Shown here: in pieces, positions 34,895-48,437 of the stretch
Position numbering within the stretch: the stretch's first letter is position 1
Layout of the letters: each line of letters opens with the position of its first letter
Assembly: GCA_017979445.1 (NCBI GenBank)
Contig: CM030711.1
Span: 496,001 to 560,000, forward strand
Direction of reading: 5' to 3'
Length of the DNA stretch: 64,000 bases
Source of the DNA: Akebia trifoliata
Lineage: Eukaryota; Streptophyta; Magnoliopsida; Ranunculales; Lardizabalaceae
Translations under genes and position numbers: made by a program
The notes under the pieces: generated by a model
Database searches by the model: none
Seen by the model: the letters and a program-made list of their open reading frames with translations, nothing else
Told to the model about the DNA's origin: nothing

Positions 34895-37615
34895 TGTAAC
34901 GCCATAAAATTTTATTGCGTATATCGAGGAATTAAGTCAATTAGATTGACCTATTTTCTTATTTAATTTTTTTTTAAATATTAAAAATAAATCATAATAT
35001 TGTCGATCTAAAATAAGGATTTGTTAAAAAGAGAATTTTACAAATGAAATGTATAATTTGAGAAATCTTACTATAATTATGATCAAAGAATTAAAATATT
35101 TAGTCAACATAAATGAAACTCAAAATTATATAGAAAATTCTTTTGGTCAAAGGAATTGTACCATTGAATTCAAAAATATCGAAAAACATAATTTAGACTG
35201 TCAAAATGCTTAAATTCAAATTTGATATGATAAGTTATGAAAATATTAATTTATTAAGAAAACTTAAGGCGTAAGGGGTATTTTGATCAATAGAGAAAAA
35301 TCAATAAAGATTTCAAAAATTCAAGATATACAATTCGAATTGGTTAATGTAATGTATATAACGGAGAAAAAAATGTCATTTAATTATTATTTTTATATTA
35401 TTAAAATATTAAAATAAATTATTTTTATAAAAATTGAGTTTAAGTATAATTATTTATATAAAAGGGATTGATTTGAAATTATTAAAGAGTTAAAAGGGTG
35501 AGGTTTAATTAATATAAATAAAATTATTATTATATTATATTATATATTATAAGTTATAAATGTGTTAACAGATTAGATAACTAGGTGTATTCATTTTATA
35601 TATTATAATATAAATTGATATTCATTTATACTTACGAAAAGAGAAATAGAAATAGAGACGAATGAGTTTTGATAATGAGTTCGAATACGTTATCTTCAAT
35701 CGAGATTTAAACGTAAATTAAGATCCAACACTGAAAAATAAAATATCCACGACGTCAAAATCTATTTAGTCACCAAATTATTTTATTGAATCGTCGAGGA
35801 AATTAGTTAAAAAAAATTATTTTAACGTCGTAGGGACGCGTAAAACCTAGTTGCGAAGGTATGAAACTTATAATTTCAAATTCGTAGTATAATTTTCAAT
35901 GAAATGTGTTTTATTTTAATTTTGATAGTTAGTTTCAAATTTATTATTGATTTAAATTCAAAATTCATGCATCAATTGTAGAATAATTTATTTTTATATG
36001 TATTTATCTGATATTTAAAAATTGTAGAATAAAAATAAATGAATTTGGATGAGTGTAAATAGAAAATCAATTTGTTTAACATTTTCATAGTAATTTTTGT
36101 AAAGTGTTCATTTTAAAATCAGTTAAGATGTCCTATATTTAAAACTGTATTTTTATTGAGTAATAATCTAAAAAAAATGAAATGTTTAAATTTAAATTTG
36201 AAATAAAAAATAAAAATCTTGATTATTTAGAATCAAGAATAAGATTCCCGATTGGTTGGAATCAAAAATGAGATTCTCGACTGTATGTGCTTGTGTTGAG
36301 GAATTTTCAAGTTTAAAATACTTTTGAGCACTGTATAATAAAGTATGAGATGTAATTAGAATGGTAATCGTGGAACGATGTTCTTACATGTTTAATGTTT
36401 TATGATTTACTGTTTTCAATATATTACTGCATGTTTATAATTATATAATACCTAGGAATGTTATCACACTTGCAAATTTATTTTAATTTATTTCAAATGA
36501 ATTTTGAAAAATATAACTATTATTTTTTTATCCATTAAAGGGATAATGAATGTTTATAAGATAAATCGATAGCTCTTTCTAGAAGCAACCAATTAATTTA
36601 AAATAATAGGGGTTTGATATTCTTTTCGATAGTATGAAATACCACTTAAAAATATCATTGTACCTACTATTCAGAAAATTCATATCTTATCTTTATTGAA
36701 AAACAACAAATTATATTATAAAGATAGTTTGTAGATGATTAGATTGATTGAGAACACATACATACCACATAAATACGATAAAGCTGACTTGTCAAATGAT
36801 CATTTACAATTCGTAGTAGTCAAACGATTGATCTCCGTTAGGGATTAACGTTCAACCTAAGCCGAAAAATATGATCAACTAATTATGGTAAATTGTCAAA
36901 CTGACCATAAAATCAAGAATTAATGGTGAGTTCCATATTGATTAAGTACTAGAACATCAATATACAGATCAGTATTTTTATATCGAGTGTGTTCCTTGTC
37001 ATTCTTATCAAATACACAATCAATATTGATATTCTTATGACAAGTTTATATATTTTTATTTTATTATGAGATGAAAATATTTCGTTACATTTTATTAAAA
37101 ATTAACCTATTTCAAGTGTTATTCGTTTTGTTTATTTATTTAAAAACTTGTATTATTTATAATGAATTAGATTATTTATTCATTCATGTTAGGACTATTA
37201 ATTTAAAATATGATTTTACTATTGAGTAACTTCCTTGTTACTCACCTTACCAACAAAATATTACAAATGTTCTAGTTATCGATATATCTATTCTTAACGG
37301 AGAACATTATATAAAGGGATCGTAAGATCAAGATGATGAATACTATTTTTATTATATGTGAACTGAGATTAGAGTTTAGTAGAACTATTTTGTGAAGTTT
37401 TGAATTTCTTTATATGTATTGGAATTATGTGCATTGTGTCTATTTATTTGTATATGTTCAGAAAGTATGAGTTAATGTTTATGACGTGGACAACTATTGA
37501 TTGATGTGAGATGCGTAGTTGATCTATATACAATTTTAAGTTGTAATTATAGTTATATTTTTTTAAGTGATGTATATTCGTTATGATATGGTGGTTGGAA
37601 TGTAGTGAATATATG
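34895..37615 (+). repeat. AT-rich block, possible decayed LTR of a Ty3/gypsy element
   Basis: No frame over 60 codons in 2.7 kb. It starts tgtaacgccataaaatttta, similar in style to the TGTNACNCC starts of plant chromovirus (Tekay/Del) LTRs. It contains cgtcgtagggacgcg followed by gaaggtatgaaac, and later ttgttactcaccttaccaac, both like phrases in such LTRs. No coding domain, second LTR or primer site was found, so this could be a solo LTR or unrelated DNA. Confidence 0.3.
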
Positions 37616-37823
37616 TAGGGGCGAAATTAGTAAGGAAACATTGGAGGCAATTGCCCCTACTCAACTCTTTTGGGCATTTTAAATACCCTTGAATTTATGT
37701 TTAAATTCGAGATACCCCTGTATTTTGAACTATTGATATGCCTCGTTTGACCCTATTCTCCCCACTTCCTCATCTCCCTTTAATGTTTGTCCCCACTAAA
37801 AGAAAATCATGGCTTCGTCCTTG
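37616..37823. mobile_element. hAT-like nonautonomous repeat, third copy
   Basis: Ends taggggcgaaattag and catggcttcgtccttg match the copies at 9588 and 22520. Flanks aatatatg (left) and gatatatg (right) are a 7/8 match to an 8-bp duplication. The interior contains a piece of the ATTTTGGTGA-type repeat (attcgagatacccctgtatt). Confidence 0.6.
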
Positions 37824-38076
37824 GATATATGAATTTTGATTATACATGTATATTTCTACAAGTGAAAATTTTCATAAGTCCAATTTTTGTGAAAAATTCT
37901 ATTGAAATTATTTAAAAAAAATCCATATCGTATTTAAACTTTGAAGATCTTGATTTTGATTTTGATTTTGATTTCTTTTATTTTCACTCCACTCTCAAAA
38001 TTTGAAAAAATCTAGATCCTAAATGGGGAGGGGGGGGGGGGTGATAGTTAAAGTAAGATTGAAAGCAATGATTAGA

Positions 38077-38089
38077 AGATGAAGTTGAA
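38077..38089. repeat. Target-site duplication of SINE, left copy
   Basis: agatgaagttgaa, matching agatggagttgaa at 38185-38197 except for one base. Confidence 0.75.
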
Positions 38090-38184
38090 TGCGCTTAGAT
38101 CCATAACTTAGTAGGTTTGACACATTCCATAGTAACTTTGAGGTTGTAGGTTCAAGTCCAACTTACCCTTCAAAAAAAAAAAAA
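38090..38184 (+). mobile_element. Very short tRNA-derived SINE with poly-A
   Basis: About 95 bases: a tRNA-like head (agatccataacttagtagg), a B box (ttgtaggttcaagtcc), then aacttaccctt and a 14-A tail. A 13-base near-identical duplication flanks it. There is almost no body between the tRNA-like part and the tail. A second, older copy is at 4692-4785. Confidence 0.75.
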
Positions 38185-39534
38185 AAGATGGAGTTGAACC
38201 GATTAAAAATAATTTACCTTAGAGATTGGAAGGCTTGAAGATGACTTGTTTTGAGAAGAAAATCGAGGATTTTTTATTAGATATCGACAAAGATTTATGT
38301 AGAAAAATTTACTTAAAAAGTAAATTTTAATCAATAGGATCTAATCCTAATCTTCATGAAGATAATTCTATGTATAGGATTTGTATAGAGAATATAAAAT
38401 CTTAAGAAAATCTAATATAATTTAATTAGATCTATTTTTATTTTAATCACGTAGATAATAATTTGGTGTATCACATTTCACCTTATTACAATGCATCATT
38501 AATAAAACTCTTAACACCTACCTTTTTACACTTGGGATGGACTTGAAAAATTGAAAATCCCTTAAAATTTACATGAAAGGGTTCACAACTTAACAAAACT
38601 TATAATTTCTAAATAGATTGGGTCAAAGTCAAATAGATGAGAAAAAATTACTACGTGTCATTAATTTGTATCTTGGTTGTGACTTTGTCCATCATGGATA
38701 TATTCATGAATGACAATTATATTACAAAGCTTATACAAGGTACTTGGAGTTGACATGGACATTTTTTTGGGGATTTAGGGGGTGAGAGGAAAATAATAAA
38801 TTCAGAAGGATACTACTGAAAAAAGGAAAAAAGAAAAAGAAAAAGAAGAAAATGCAATATAAAAAGTTGTAGGGGATGTTTTTGAAAATTAGTAAAAAAG
38901 ATGAAAGACAATAAAATTAGAGATATTATTAATCAGAGGAAAAAGAGAAGACAAAGGAAGGACAATCGTTCTCAAGAAACATTATTTATGGGGGTATAAA
39001 TCTTGAGACAAAGGAATGGAATCCACCTTTGTGTTTTATTATAGGGAGTTTCTATTGCTGCACCAAGATGTGTGACGATTCTTTGGTGATTTATATAAGA
39101 ATTGGAGTGGTAGTAGAATCTATATTATTATATGGATATTTTACAAAATTTTAAGTAGTTCAAGCATATATCTCTCCAATAAATGACGAATGGAAACCTC
39201 AAAAGTGCAACAATTTCTTATTTTATTCTTTCAAAACAAAACGGTTCTACTATTATGATGGGTATTATCATGCAAAATAGTAGCCCAAAAAAAATTTAAA
39301 ATTGGACAAATTTTTCTAAAAATTCAAAAGAAATTCTTGGGATAAGGAAACCAACTGATTAAATTGGTGAATCAATGTTTTTTTTATATTTATTATTATC
39401 AATCCTCGAATCATTTAATTATCCCATTCCATGCAAGGGGTTTGATTGTATTTATTTTTTTAAAGGGTCAAGGTGACTCATGAAAAATGACTAATGGATA
39501 AAACACTATTAGTAGACGAGTTGTGATTTTCTGA

Positions 39535-39696
39535 CACAACACTCTCATACGCTCCATAATGTGGCATGGGTTAGAATCACAGATCTTTATCTTTGAAATA
39601 CACAACTGCATATCCTCATAAATATATGCAATTGTGTATCCCAAGAAAAAGATCTAAGATTCTAATACATGCCACTGTCAGGGGTGTCAGAAAATC
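39535..39696. mobile_element. Foldback element, TTTTCTGACA-ended
   Basis: Left arm gattttctgacacaacactc and right arm ggggtgtcagaaaatc are inverted. The arms continue through gcatgggttagaatcacaga and its inverse to a centre near 39618. Confidence 0.7.
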
Positions 39697-40555
39697 ATTA
39701 TTCTTAGTGGAATATCTGAGAAGAGGTTACATCAATGACAATATAGAAGATCAAAGTGGTGAAATATGTCATCCGTTTGAAAACAAAACTAGGAAGGGTA
39801 TGTTTAAATTATGTCTAAATTACCCATATTTTTATTTATTTTTAAGTCCTCTTCAAGTAAAACCTAAACAAGGAGGGGTATGTCTTAAGTTATGGTTTAT
39901 TTAACCAAAAAAACTAAAAGCAAGGACATTATTATTAGCTAAGAAAAATGCTTTTTTTTTAATCTTCTTCATCCTTCAATTCAAACCTCAACAGCATTTT
40001 TTATATATATGAAAAGTTGGTCAAACAAGGTTAAGTTGACCTGCCACTCTTTTATTCATTTTTTATGAAAATTTTAAATTAGAGAAGGGTATTTTGAGAT
40101 GTGGGTCAATTCCCTCAAAGACATGAAAATTGATTTATGCCGACAATTGGACCCAAGCCATCGACTTCGACTTGTGAAAATTGAGGATGAGAATTGCTGC
40201 GGGACACCCCTTTTAGGGCATTCTTTGGAGTTACCACTGCCCCGAGTGACCTGATCAGAGCATTTATATTAATTCAATAGTATCATATATATCTACTTTT
40301 CATGAGACTTTCGATTCTTTTCAACTAATAACTTCGTCACCACTTATTCTCTTTGATAAAGATAACATGAACCTGTCTTTTTAAATTTTATTTTACAACT
40401 TAAAAATGATTATATTGAATCCAATACTTTTGATAAAGATTTCAAGAAGAATCATCTCCCAAAGTGTCGTAATGAGCCAGAATAATACCCGATAACACCC
40501 TCGACAAAAGAACAACATCTTGTTGATGAGATGATACTCATGTCAATTTCAAGTA

Positions 40556-41030
40556 ATTTTTAGACATACCCCTCCACATTTTGGTGAACATTTGAGATCT
40601 CTCTCTATTTTCAAATTGATGTCTTACCATACCTCCCCCGCTCTCCTTTTTATATGATAAGTAAAGGCCAAACATAACTAAGTTGGCAAAACATGTAAAA
40701 TTACTTTTACCTCTTGTAAAGCACCCTTAAATGTTTATACCCAAGATTCTATCTTCTTTTTTTTCAAAGATCTTATCAGGTTTGTAGGAGATAAGATTAA
40801 AGAGGATGGGAAGAACTTCGATCCAAGAGGTTGAAGATGACTGATTTAGGAGAGAAAAAACAAATCAGGGGGGAAGGACGAAATGTTACAGAGAAGGCTA
40901 TTTAGGTCATTTTCATTAACCACTTAGAGAAGGCAGAGATCAAGAGAGACATATCAGTTTGATAACAAAAGGAGCATTTCAGATATCCACCAAAATGTGG
41001 AATGATTTCTCTAAATATCTCTTTAAGATA
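40556..41030. mobile_element. Inverted-repeat element, ATTTTGGTGA termini
   Basis: The left end (ctccacattttggtgaacat) is mirrored at the right end (gatatccaccaaaatgtgg). The interior is noncoding and contains aggtcattttcattaacc. Same group as 11108-11843. Confidence 0.55.
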
Positions 41031-41814
41031 TGGTTCCAATAGGTTGAGAAAAAACTTGAGGAGTATTCCAAAATATTATGAGCTAATCCAAAATAATCCT
41101 GAACCGACCTATTTTATGGTAAAATTCCCAAAACATGCACAACTTTTGTTAAAATTTCCATTTCAGTACACTGTTGATTTTAATTCTCTAAACATGCATG
41201 AACATGTAAATCAGATATATAGTAACATATTTAATGTGAGATCACAGGTATATATTCTAATAGTAACGATCTCGCTGAAAAGTAATTCCCAAAACATGCT
41301 GGTAATTAAAATGAATAGAGTACTGGAATGGGAATTTTCCCATATTCGGCACATGAAATGCTAATTTACCCTATTTTATAACATCTTTAGTCACTTTTTT
41401 TTCACTCCCAAATACATGTACACTGTAGATGGGAAGAAAACCTTGTGAACATGGGTAATCAAAGAGGGAAAGAGAGATTCTCAGATTTATTCATAATTGG
41501 AATCCTGTCCTCGGTCACTTCAAGTTCCAGGCACCATCCCTACTATAAAAACATATACTTAAAATCTAAAAAAGTTTTTTTTTTAAACTTGATATGCTCC
41601 AAATTCTTCCACCATGATACATGATTCCAGACTCTTTAAGCATAACCACTCTTCTTCACCGTAGCAGACTTGATAATGTTGATGAACTCCGGCTAATAAA
41701 AAGAAACAGTTGAGGCCAGAAAGAGAATCAGTCATCAAAAGCACAGAATAAAATGACAAAGAACACATACAAATCACAGGACGTTTGGAGTCTACACAGA
41801 TGGTATGGGCATCA

Positions 41815-42129
<315 letters not shown>

Positions 42130-42327
42130 CTATATAAAATTAGGGAATCATGACAAACATAATAGCTTCCAAAAGGACTAAACATGTAGGATGAGCTCTA
42201 CTTAGTTACTTGGTTAATATATTCCAGTATTCATTCCAACTCTTCCCAAATGTCATTAATGCTTGTACGAAATTGCTTGTTAGTCATTAAAATTTGCTTT
42301 TCTGAAATTATTAACGGAAGGAAAATG

Positions 42328-42480
42328 CTGGAATGACACAAAGGTGACAAAAATGATGTGGTGGTGTGCACATAACCGTAGATGCTTTTTACTCGTGTCT
42401 CGCAAAACAAGTATCTACAGTCATGTGCACGACACCACAAGTTTTTGTCACCCTTGTGTCTCCCTTTGTGTCACCCCAGC
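42328..42480. mobile_element. Foldback element in a TPI intron
   Basis: Left arm gctggaatgacacaaaggtg mirrors right arm acccttgtgtctccc then gtgtcaccccagc. The central gtagatgctttttac and caagtatctacagtcatgtg pair. Member of the ATAGATG-hairpin family. Confidence 0.65.
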
Positions 42481-43373
42481 ACAACTCTTAACTAAAAGGT
42501 AATCCAGAGACTTGAATCATTTTCCAGAAATCTGTAGGGAAAAAAGGTAAGTTCTATGGAAGTTAAAAATATGAAAAATAGGGTGAGCCTGCCTCCCCTT
42601 CCTATGACATTTTCAAAATCCTGTGGAGGAATTATTGAAGCTTCTTAGTATTATCTTGGGGTCATAAAAGGTTTCTCTTGTGAAAATCTATGCTGATTTT
42701 ATGTGATCGTCTGTTTAGTTAATACTCGATAGGAATATTTACAAAAAAGCAGGTGCAATCTCAGGGAAGGCAAGAGTGCAACAAACAGGAAATGGTAACC
42801 TCCGTAAATAATCCTGGTTGCTTCAGCGACTTAGGCACCAACATTCTCTTGTAGCCATTTCCTTAACTCAAAATGTACCTGTTATGTTCATAAACTATTT
42901 AGAGTGAGAAGATTATATGTTTGAAACTAGACACAATTTAATGCTACACCATTACCATTGATTTCGAGGACAAAGTGAGACAAGAAACTAATATTGCAGC
43001 TGTAATATAGCCCATGAGAGGGGGTTCCAAAACCATTTAGTCCATGGAAGATATCGTAGATCACACGCCAACATGGTCGAATGAGCCTCACCATCAAATT
43101 GTTCCATTCTTATTGATGGCCCGAGATATTATGGAAAAAAGTATGTAAAGAAGTCCATGAATCCGAGGATTATAAATTACACCCATCAAAACAGTAAATC
43201 CCAACCCAAGAACATCTTCCACATATGGTGCAACGCCATTGGTGGTAGACAGTCCTTACAACCTTTAAGCATATTAGAACATCCATGACATAAGCAGATG
43301 GTGATGAAAAATGTCCTTGCAACAATATCCCAAAGGTTCCAACATGTATACAAGAAACCATAGTAATTCATTA

Positions 43374-43541
<168 letters not shown>

Positions 43542-44770
43542 CTAAACCACAAGGAAACATTAAAACACTTAAGAAAGGTAAGAACATGAGGACGTCATAT
43601 CCAATGGTCATATATTTCCACATGCATACTATATACTACACAAAAAACCACATCTTTGAATTGGTCCACGTCCACACAAATAGAAGGTCAAGTGATTCCC
43701 CTAGTTGTGTAAGGACCACTCCTGTATAGGGGGTGTAAATGGGCCAAACATGATTTCAGGCCGTAAATTCAAACTGTATGAGGCAGGCCTCAAGCTCGAG
43801 TCTATTCAAAATTTTGAAAAGCCAGGCATAAGTTTCGGCCCATTAGACTCCCATGTTTTCACATGCTACCAAGGCACCTATCTATAGTGAATGGAGAAAT
43901 AAATCACCGGAATGGATATATTTTGTAAAGATGGATAGCTTGATGTTGATGATGAGTAGCTTGATATAAGAAGGGTGGGAAAGTACCAACAATTGCTTTT
44001 GTTTGTGCAGTAACAACAGCCATAGTAGAATTTGATTCTCTCTGTTCAAGAGTCTCCCCAACACAAGCAATCACCTTCAGGCCTTTAGAAAGGGCATATG
44101 CAACTTTATCTCCAACAAACTGTAAATGACATATACAGAGAAGACAGTAATGAATGGTAGTTAGTAGTTACCAATTCAAAGTGAGAAGCATTTGTGAACC
44201 AACAGTAGATGATGCATTCCTCATGGAACACAGCCTACCTCAATTGATTCATTTAACAAAAGCCTTCTTTCAGAATGGCCAAGAATGACCCATGTAATGC
44301 CCAAATTCACAAGCATCTCCGCACTGTCAACAAGAACATCAATTTCATGTTTCTATAATAAGTATGAACAGAAATTGTTACTGCCTCAGTCCTCAATGCG
44401 TGACATCAATATTTCCAGTGCACAAGGAAATTAAAGTACAAGAGCAAAAATTAGGAAGCATTGAATTCCAACAACCAAAAAAATCAAATTCCATCTATTA
44501 GGTAAACTATCACAAATCAGAGAAATGGAAATATTCCAAATTATTGTTTCACTATCACTGTGGTTTATATTGTAAATTTAATCTATAAAGTTTCTATTGG
44601 AGGCGTATTTCATAATGTACCACTGAGTTATAGCTCAATGCTCTGGGAAAAAGGTGCAAACAGAAAACCTTGTTCTACTCGAACCCTATGGTTTCTTAAT
44701 TAATGCAACTACCAAGATGATGTTTTCTCAAACCATGCACCAATCAGCCGCATTCAATCCATGCCCCAAA

Positions 44771-45144
44771 CCATCCTTATGTCCTATTTCACCTCAACTT
44801 TCCACTATATCATCAATATATTTTACATAATAAATATTTTAGTTTTGTGCCACCCTATCTTATGAATCTTAGTACTAAAAGCGAGTCTAAAAATAATAGT
44901 GCTCAACCTACTGCAATTAAAGCACCTTTTGCATCAAATAGAATACAAATCATTCAACCATCCTTATGTCCTATTTCACCTCAACTTTCCACTATATCAT
45001 CAATATATTTTACATAATAAACATTTTAGTTTTGTGCCACCTTATCTTATGAATCTTAGTACTAAAAGAGAGTCTAAAAATAATAGTGCTCAACCTACGG
45101 CAATTAAAGCACCTTTTTCATCAAATAGAATACAAATCATTAGA
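44771..45144. repeat. Tandem duplication, 187-bp unit, in TPI intron 3
   Basis: ccatccttatgtcctatttc begins at 44771 and again at 44958, and the following ~185 bases are nearly identical (about six differences) through gaatacaaatcatt. It is two adjacent copies in the intron between exons 45570-45693 and 44239-44323. No splice site is disturbed. Confidence 0.9.
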
Positions 45145-46394
45145 GATAGCTATATTGACTCCTCTTCATGGATTACTGCATAGTTACATACAAGCACCAA
45201 TTTGGCAATACATTGTCAACAATTTAATAGTAAATATCAAGCTTGTCAAGGACCACCACATAAGCGGATAATTCTTATACATCACTCTATATTTAATAAG
45301 AAAAATAAAATAAAAGGGTGACACTTGAAAAGTAACCGAAGCCTCTAGTGACATTTTTAATTTAGTTCAAGGCACCCATTGGGAACGCAAGCATACAAGA
45401 TGTGCATCAGCAACTAACCAATTGAAAAACAATTTAAACCTTGTTACTGAATGTAAAGCAACAATCAACAAGTAAAGACTCTGCATGGGAGTTATTTAAA
45501 ATAATTCAAAGAAATACAACCCAACAACCGAAATGGAACAGAGATGATTTGGGATACAATGGAACATACCTGATGTCACCAGTAAAAGCACCACCATTCT
45601 TCACCCAACAGTTTTGTGCGGCAACATGAAAATCGGGCCTCAATAAACTCTTGACAATGGGAAGAAACACAAATGGAGGACTTACAACAACCTCTTCAAG
45701 AAGAAAACAAGTTTCACAACATCAGCAACTTGAAGGTCTAATTGACCAAAATAACTCAAAAAAATAAAATAAAAATTGGTGAATTAATGCAGCAACTTAC
45801 CCACAACATCTTGAGAAGGTACTTCAGCTTCATTCAGTATGGAAACAATCTTTTTAACTTCTTCAATGGTTCCATTCTGCATGATATCCATTTGAAAAAG
45901 ATAACTATTTAATAATAATAAAAAGTTCCTTTTTTTTTTTTTTTTACGATAATTATATAATCAAAAGTTAAAAAAAATAATAATAATAGTAAAGCATGGA
46001 TAAGTGAATCACAAGTGGGGTATTCATGTGAAATCGAGAGAAGATGCATAATCAGATATCAAAAACACTAAAATATGAAATCCTAATTCAACAAATGTAT
46101 ACAACAGTAGAGCTACATTAATTGATGGAGTTCAGCAATTGAGAATCTAAACTATTATATTTAAATTGATTTTTCAGAACTAAAAAATCAATTGAAATTC
46201 AAGAAAAAAACGACTAATGAGATTATTGGATCGAAAACTTACGCATTTCCAGTTACCGCCAACTAAGAACTTTCTTCTCATTTCGACGGATAAGTAGAAT
46301 CGAAGAAAAAAACTTCTTTGTTTATAAGAGATAGATATGGAGAACTCTGGTTTGGTTCCGTCGAGAATATTCGTATGAAATCTCGAATTCTTTT

Positions 46395-46590
46395 GGTGAA
46401 ATGACTGAAATGTCCTCTTTGCTAGATATGAAGTATGAACTATGAACATGCCATCTTATCTGTTAGTTTCATCATCAATCATTGGTATCTTGTTGGTGAA
46501 ATGACTGAAATGTCCTCTGAACTAAATACGAAGTATGAACATGCCATCTTATGTGTTGGTTTCATCATCAACCACTGGTATCCTTTTTGT
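46395..46590. repeat. Tandem duplication, 100-bp unit, upstream of TPI
   Basis: ggtgaaatgactgaaatgtc starts at 46395 and 46495, and both are followed by aacatgccatcttat and then tttcatcatcaa. Two diverged copies lie 114-310 bases upstream of the TPI start codon, in the likely promoter. Confidence 0.88.
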
Positions 46591-47157
46591 TGCTTTGTGC
46601 CAATTGATGTATGGTTGATTTGGGTGGGCCCACTAGATTTTGGAAGGACAATAATTCGAGGAGGATACACAAATTTCATTTTCCGCCAAGGTCAATAACG
46701 CCAGCTTTGGTGTGGGTTTGGGCCTCCAAAAATTCTAGTATGAATCAAAATCAATATTGATGAGGACGTCGATGGATCGAGTGGGGAAGAGTGTCACGAC
46801 TAATTGGATCAAGGTTCAATGCCGCTTGGACCTCTATAAAGTACAATATGACTCGCCTAAAGTTTTAATGTTTCCTTCTAAAAATGGGTAAAAACTTAGC
46901 ATCCTCTTTAAGAATGGGTACTTGTCCAAATCCGCGACAAAGCTTAAGCCCAATTGGCCATGGCACGATGGAAGAGGGTCAATTAACTGAGGTTTCTAAT
47001 CGAATGATCAATAGGTAATGCATGACAAAGCCTTTCTTTAAGTATTTGGGGTTGGCTAAACGAATTTCATTTCATTGTTTCATGCAATTCAAAGTTAATT
47101 TTTATTATTATTGAAAGGAGTTCATATCTGTTTTGACTATCTTTATTTGTTGAGTCC

Positions 47158-47336
47158 TAATAATGTGACTTGTTAGGTGACATACTCAATCGACTCTCTG
47201 ACGTGGACAAGTTCATGATACACTTTTTTTTAATGAGGAAGTGCAATCTTGTATCTCAAGGCGTACAAATTTATGATTTCTGAACTTGTCACATCAAGGA
47301 GTCAATTGAGTGTCACCTGGCGAATCGTATTATCAC
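47158..47336. mobile_element. Foldback element, AATGTGACTYGT family, second copy
   Basis: Left ggtgacatactcaatcgact and right gagtcaattgagtgtcacc are inverted. Interior gtggacaagttcatgat and atttctgaacttgtcac pair. Same family as 12670-12864. Confidence 0.65.
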
Positions 47337-48418
47337 AACTCTTATTCATATTCTTTTGAGTTTTTCTCTTAATTTTTTTAGAAACTTTAATTTGAATATA
47401 TACATTTTTTTATTGGAATTGTAAACAGCATTGAATATATTCAAACCATCCCAGTCAAACTTTCTTTTTAATTGAAATATTTTCTCTTATTTGACCTGTA
47501 AACTACCTTCATTAGGTATATTCAAACTATCCCAATCAACTTTCTTTTAGTTTATTTTCTATTTGGCGTAATCTTACATTTTTTTTTCAAATGTTTTTTC
47601 TTTTTTCTTTTTAATTTGATCGTTCATAATCTTTCAACTCATTCATATCATCATCATTATTTCTACCATGTTCAATCTATTAACAAGGTACTTTTTTACC
47701 AACCAACATTTATCTTCATGAAGCATATCGATCTTACTACTCTCTTATAAAATTTCTTTTAAGTTGATTAACATCTTTTATTACATGGTATAATGTGAGG
47801 CTTGAGCTGATGAAGGGACGTAGAATCGCTCGAGTCTCAAACCATGGAGATTTAAATGAAACCTACTTGGTTTTCAAACAATTACTAATATTAATACGAG
47901 ACAAACCAGCTTGCCTAACTTAAGGGTCATTGTGCTTACATCGACTACCATACTGGCAAATCCAATATTACACCCTTCTAGCCTTCATGGAAAAATTCAA
48001 ATTCAAAATAAATAAATAAATAGAATATTTTTTTAATGTTGATCCAAGGTGTTGAAAATGGATGATTATCAAAATTTTAAATTAAAATTCAACGATGAAA
48101 AATAATCCTTTATTCTGTTTTTTCAAAATTTTTGGAAATTTTCCTCTATAGTTTTGTGGTATTGGATCATGTTTTTGGATGCCACAAAATGATGTGCTCA
48201 GGAAACTTTCCTTACTAACTTAATTATTTTTCTTCTACCACAAATGTTGGAACGATGGTAGACGTTGTTCATGTCGAACATGGATATGATTAACAAATAT
48301 TCAAATTTATTCCAAGAATGTCATTTTATTTAGAGAAATTATATTGCCACTCCAATACATTAATTCATGAATTAATACATAGCAAACCAAATAAAAATAG
48401 GAATACATCATTTAATAC

Positions 48419-48437
48419 TCTCTCTCTCTCTCTCTCT
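48419..48437. repeat. (CT)n microsatellite
   Basis: Nine to ten CT units. Confidence 0.95.

Larger units (their letters stand above)
38198..41635. other. AT-rich intergenic DNA with repeat pieces
   Basis: No gene seen. It holds the foldback at 39535-39696, the inverted-repeat element at 40556-41030 and the probable 3' UTR of the TPI locus (about 41400-41635). Confidence 0.5.

Noticed and set aside
41002..41364. 120-codon plus-strand frame
   Set aside because: Starts inside an inverted-repeat element and shows no domain or splice context; probably chance.
48419..48437. Direct repeats considered as a CRISPR-like array
   Set aside because: Simple CT microsatellite in a plant genome; no spacer-repeat organisation.
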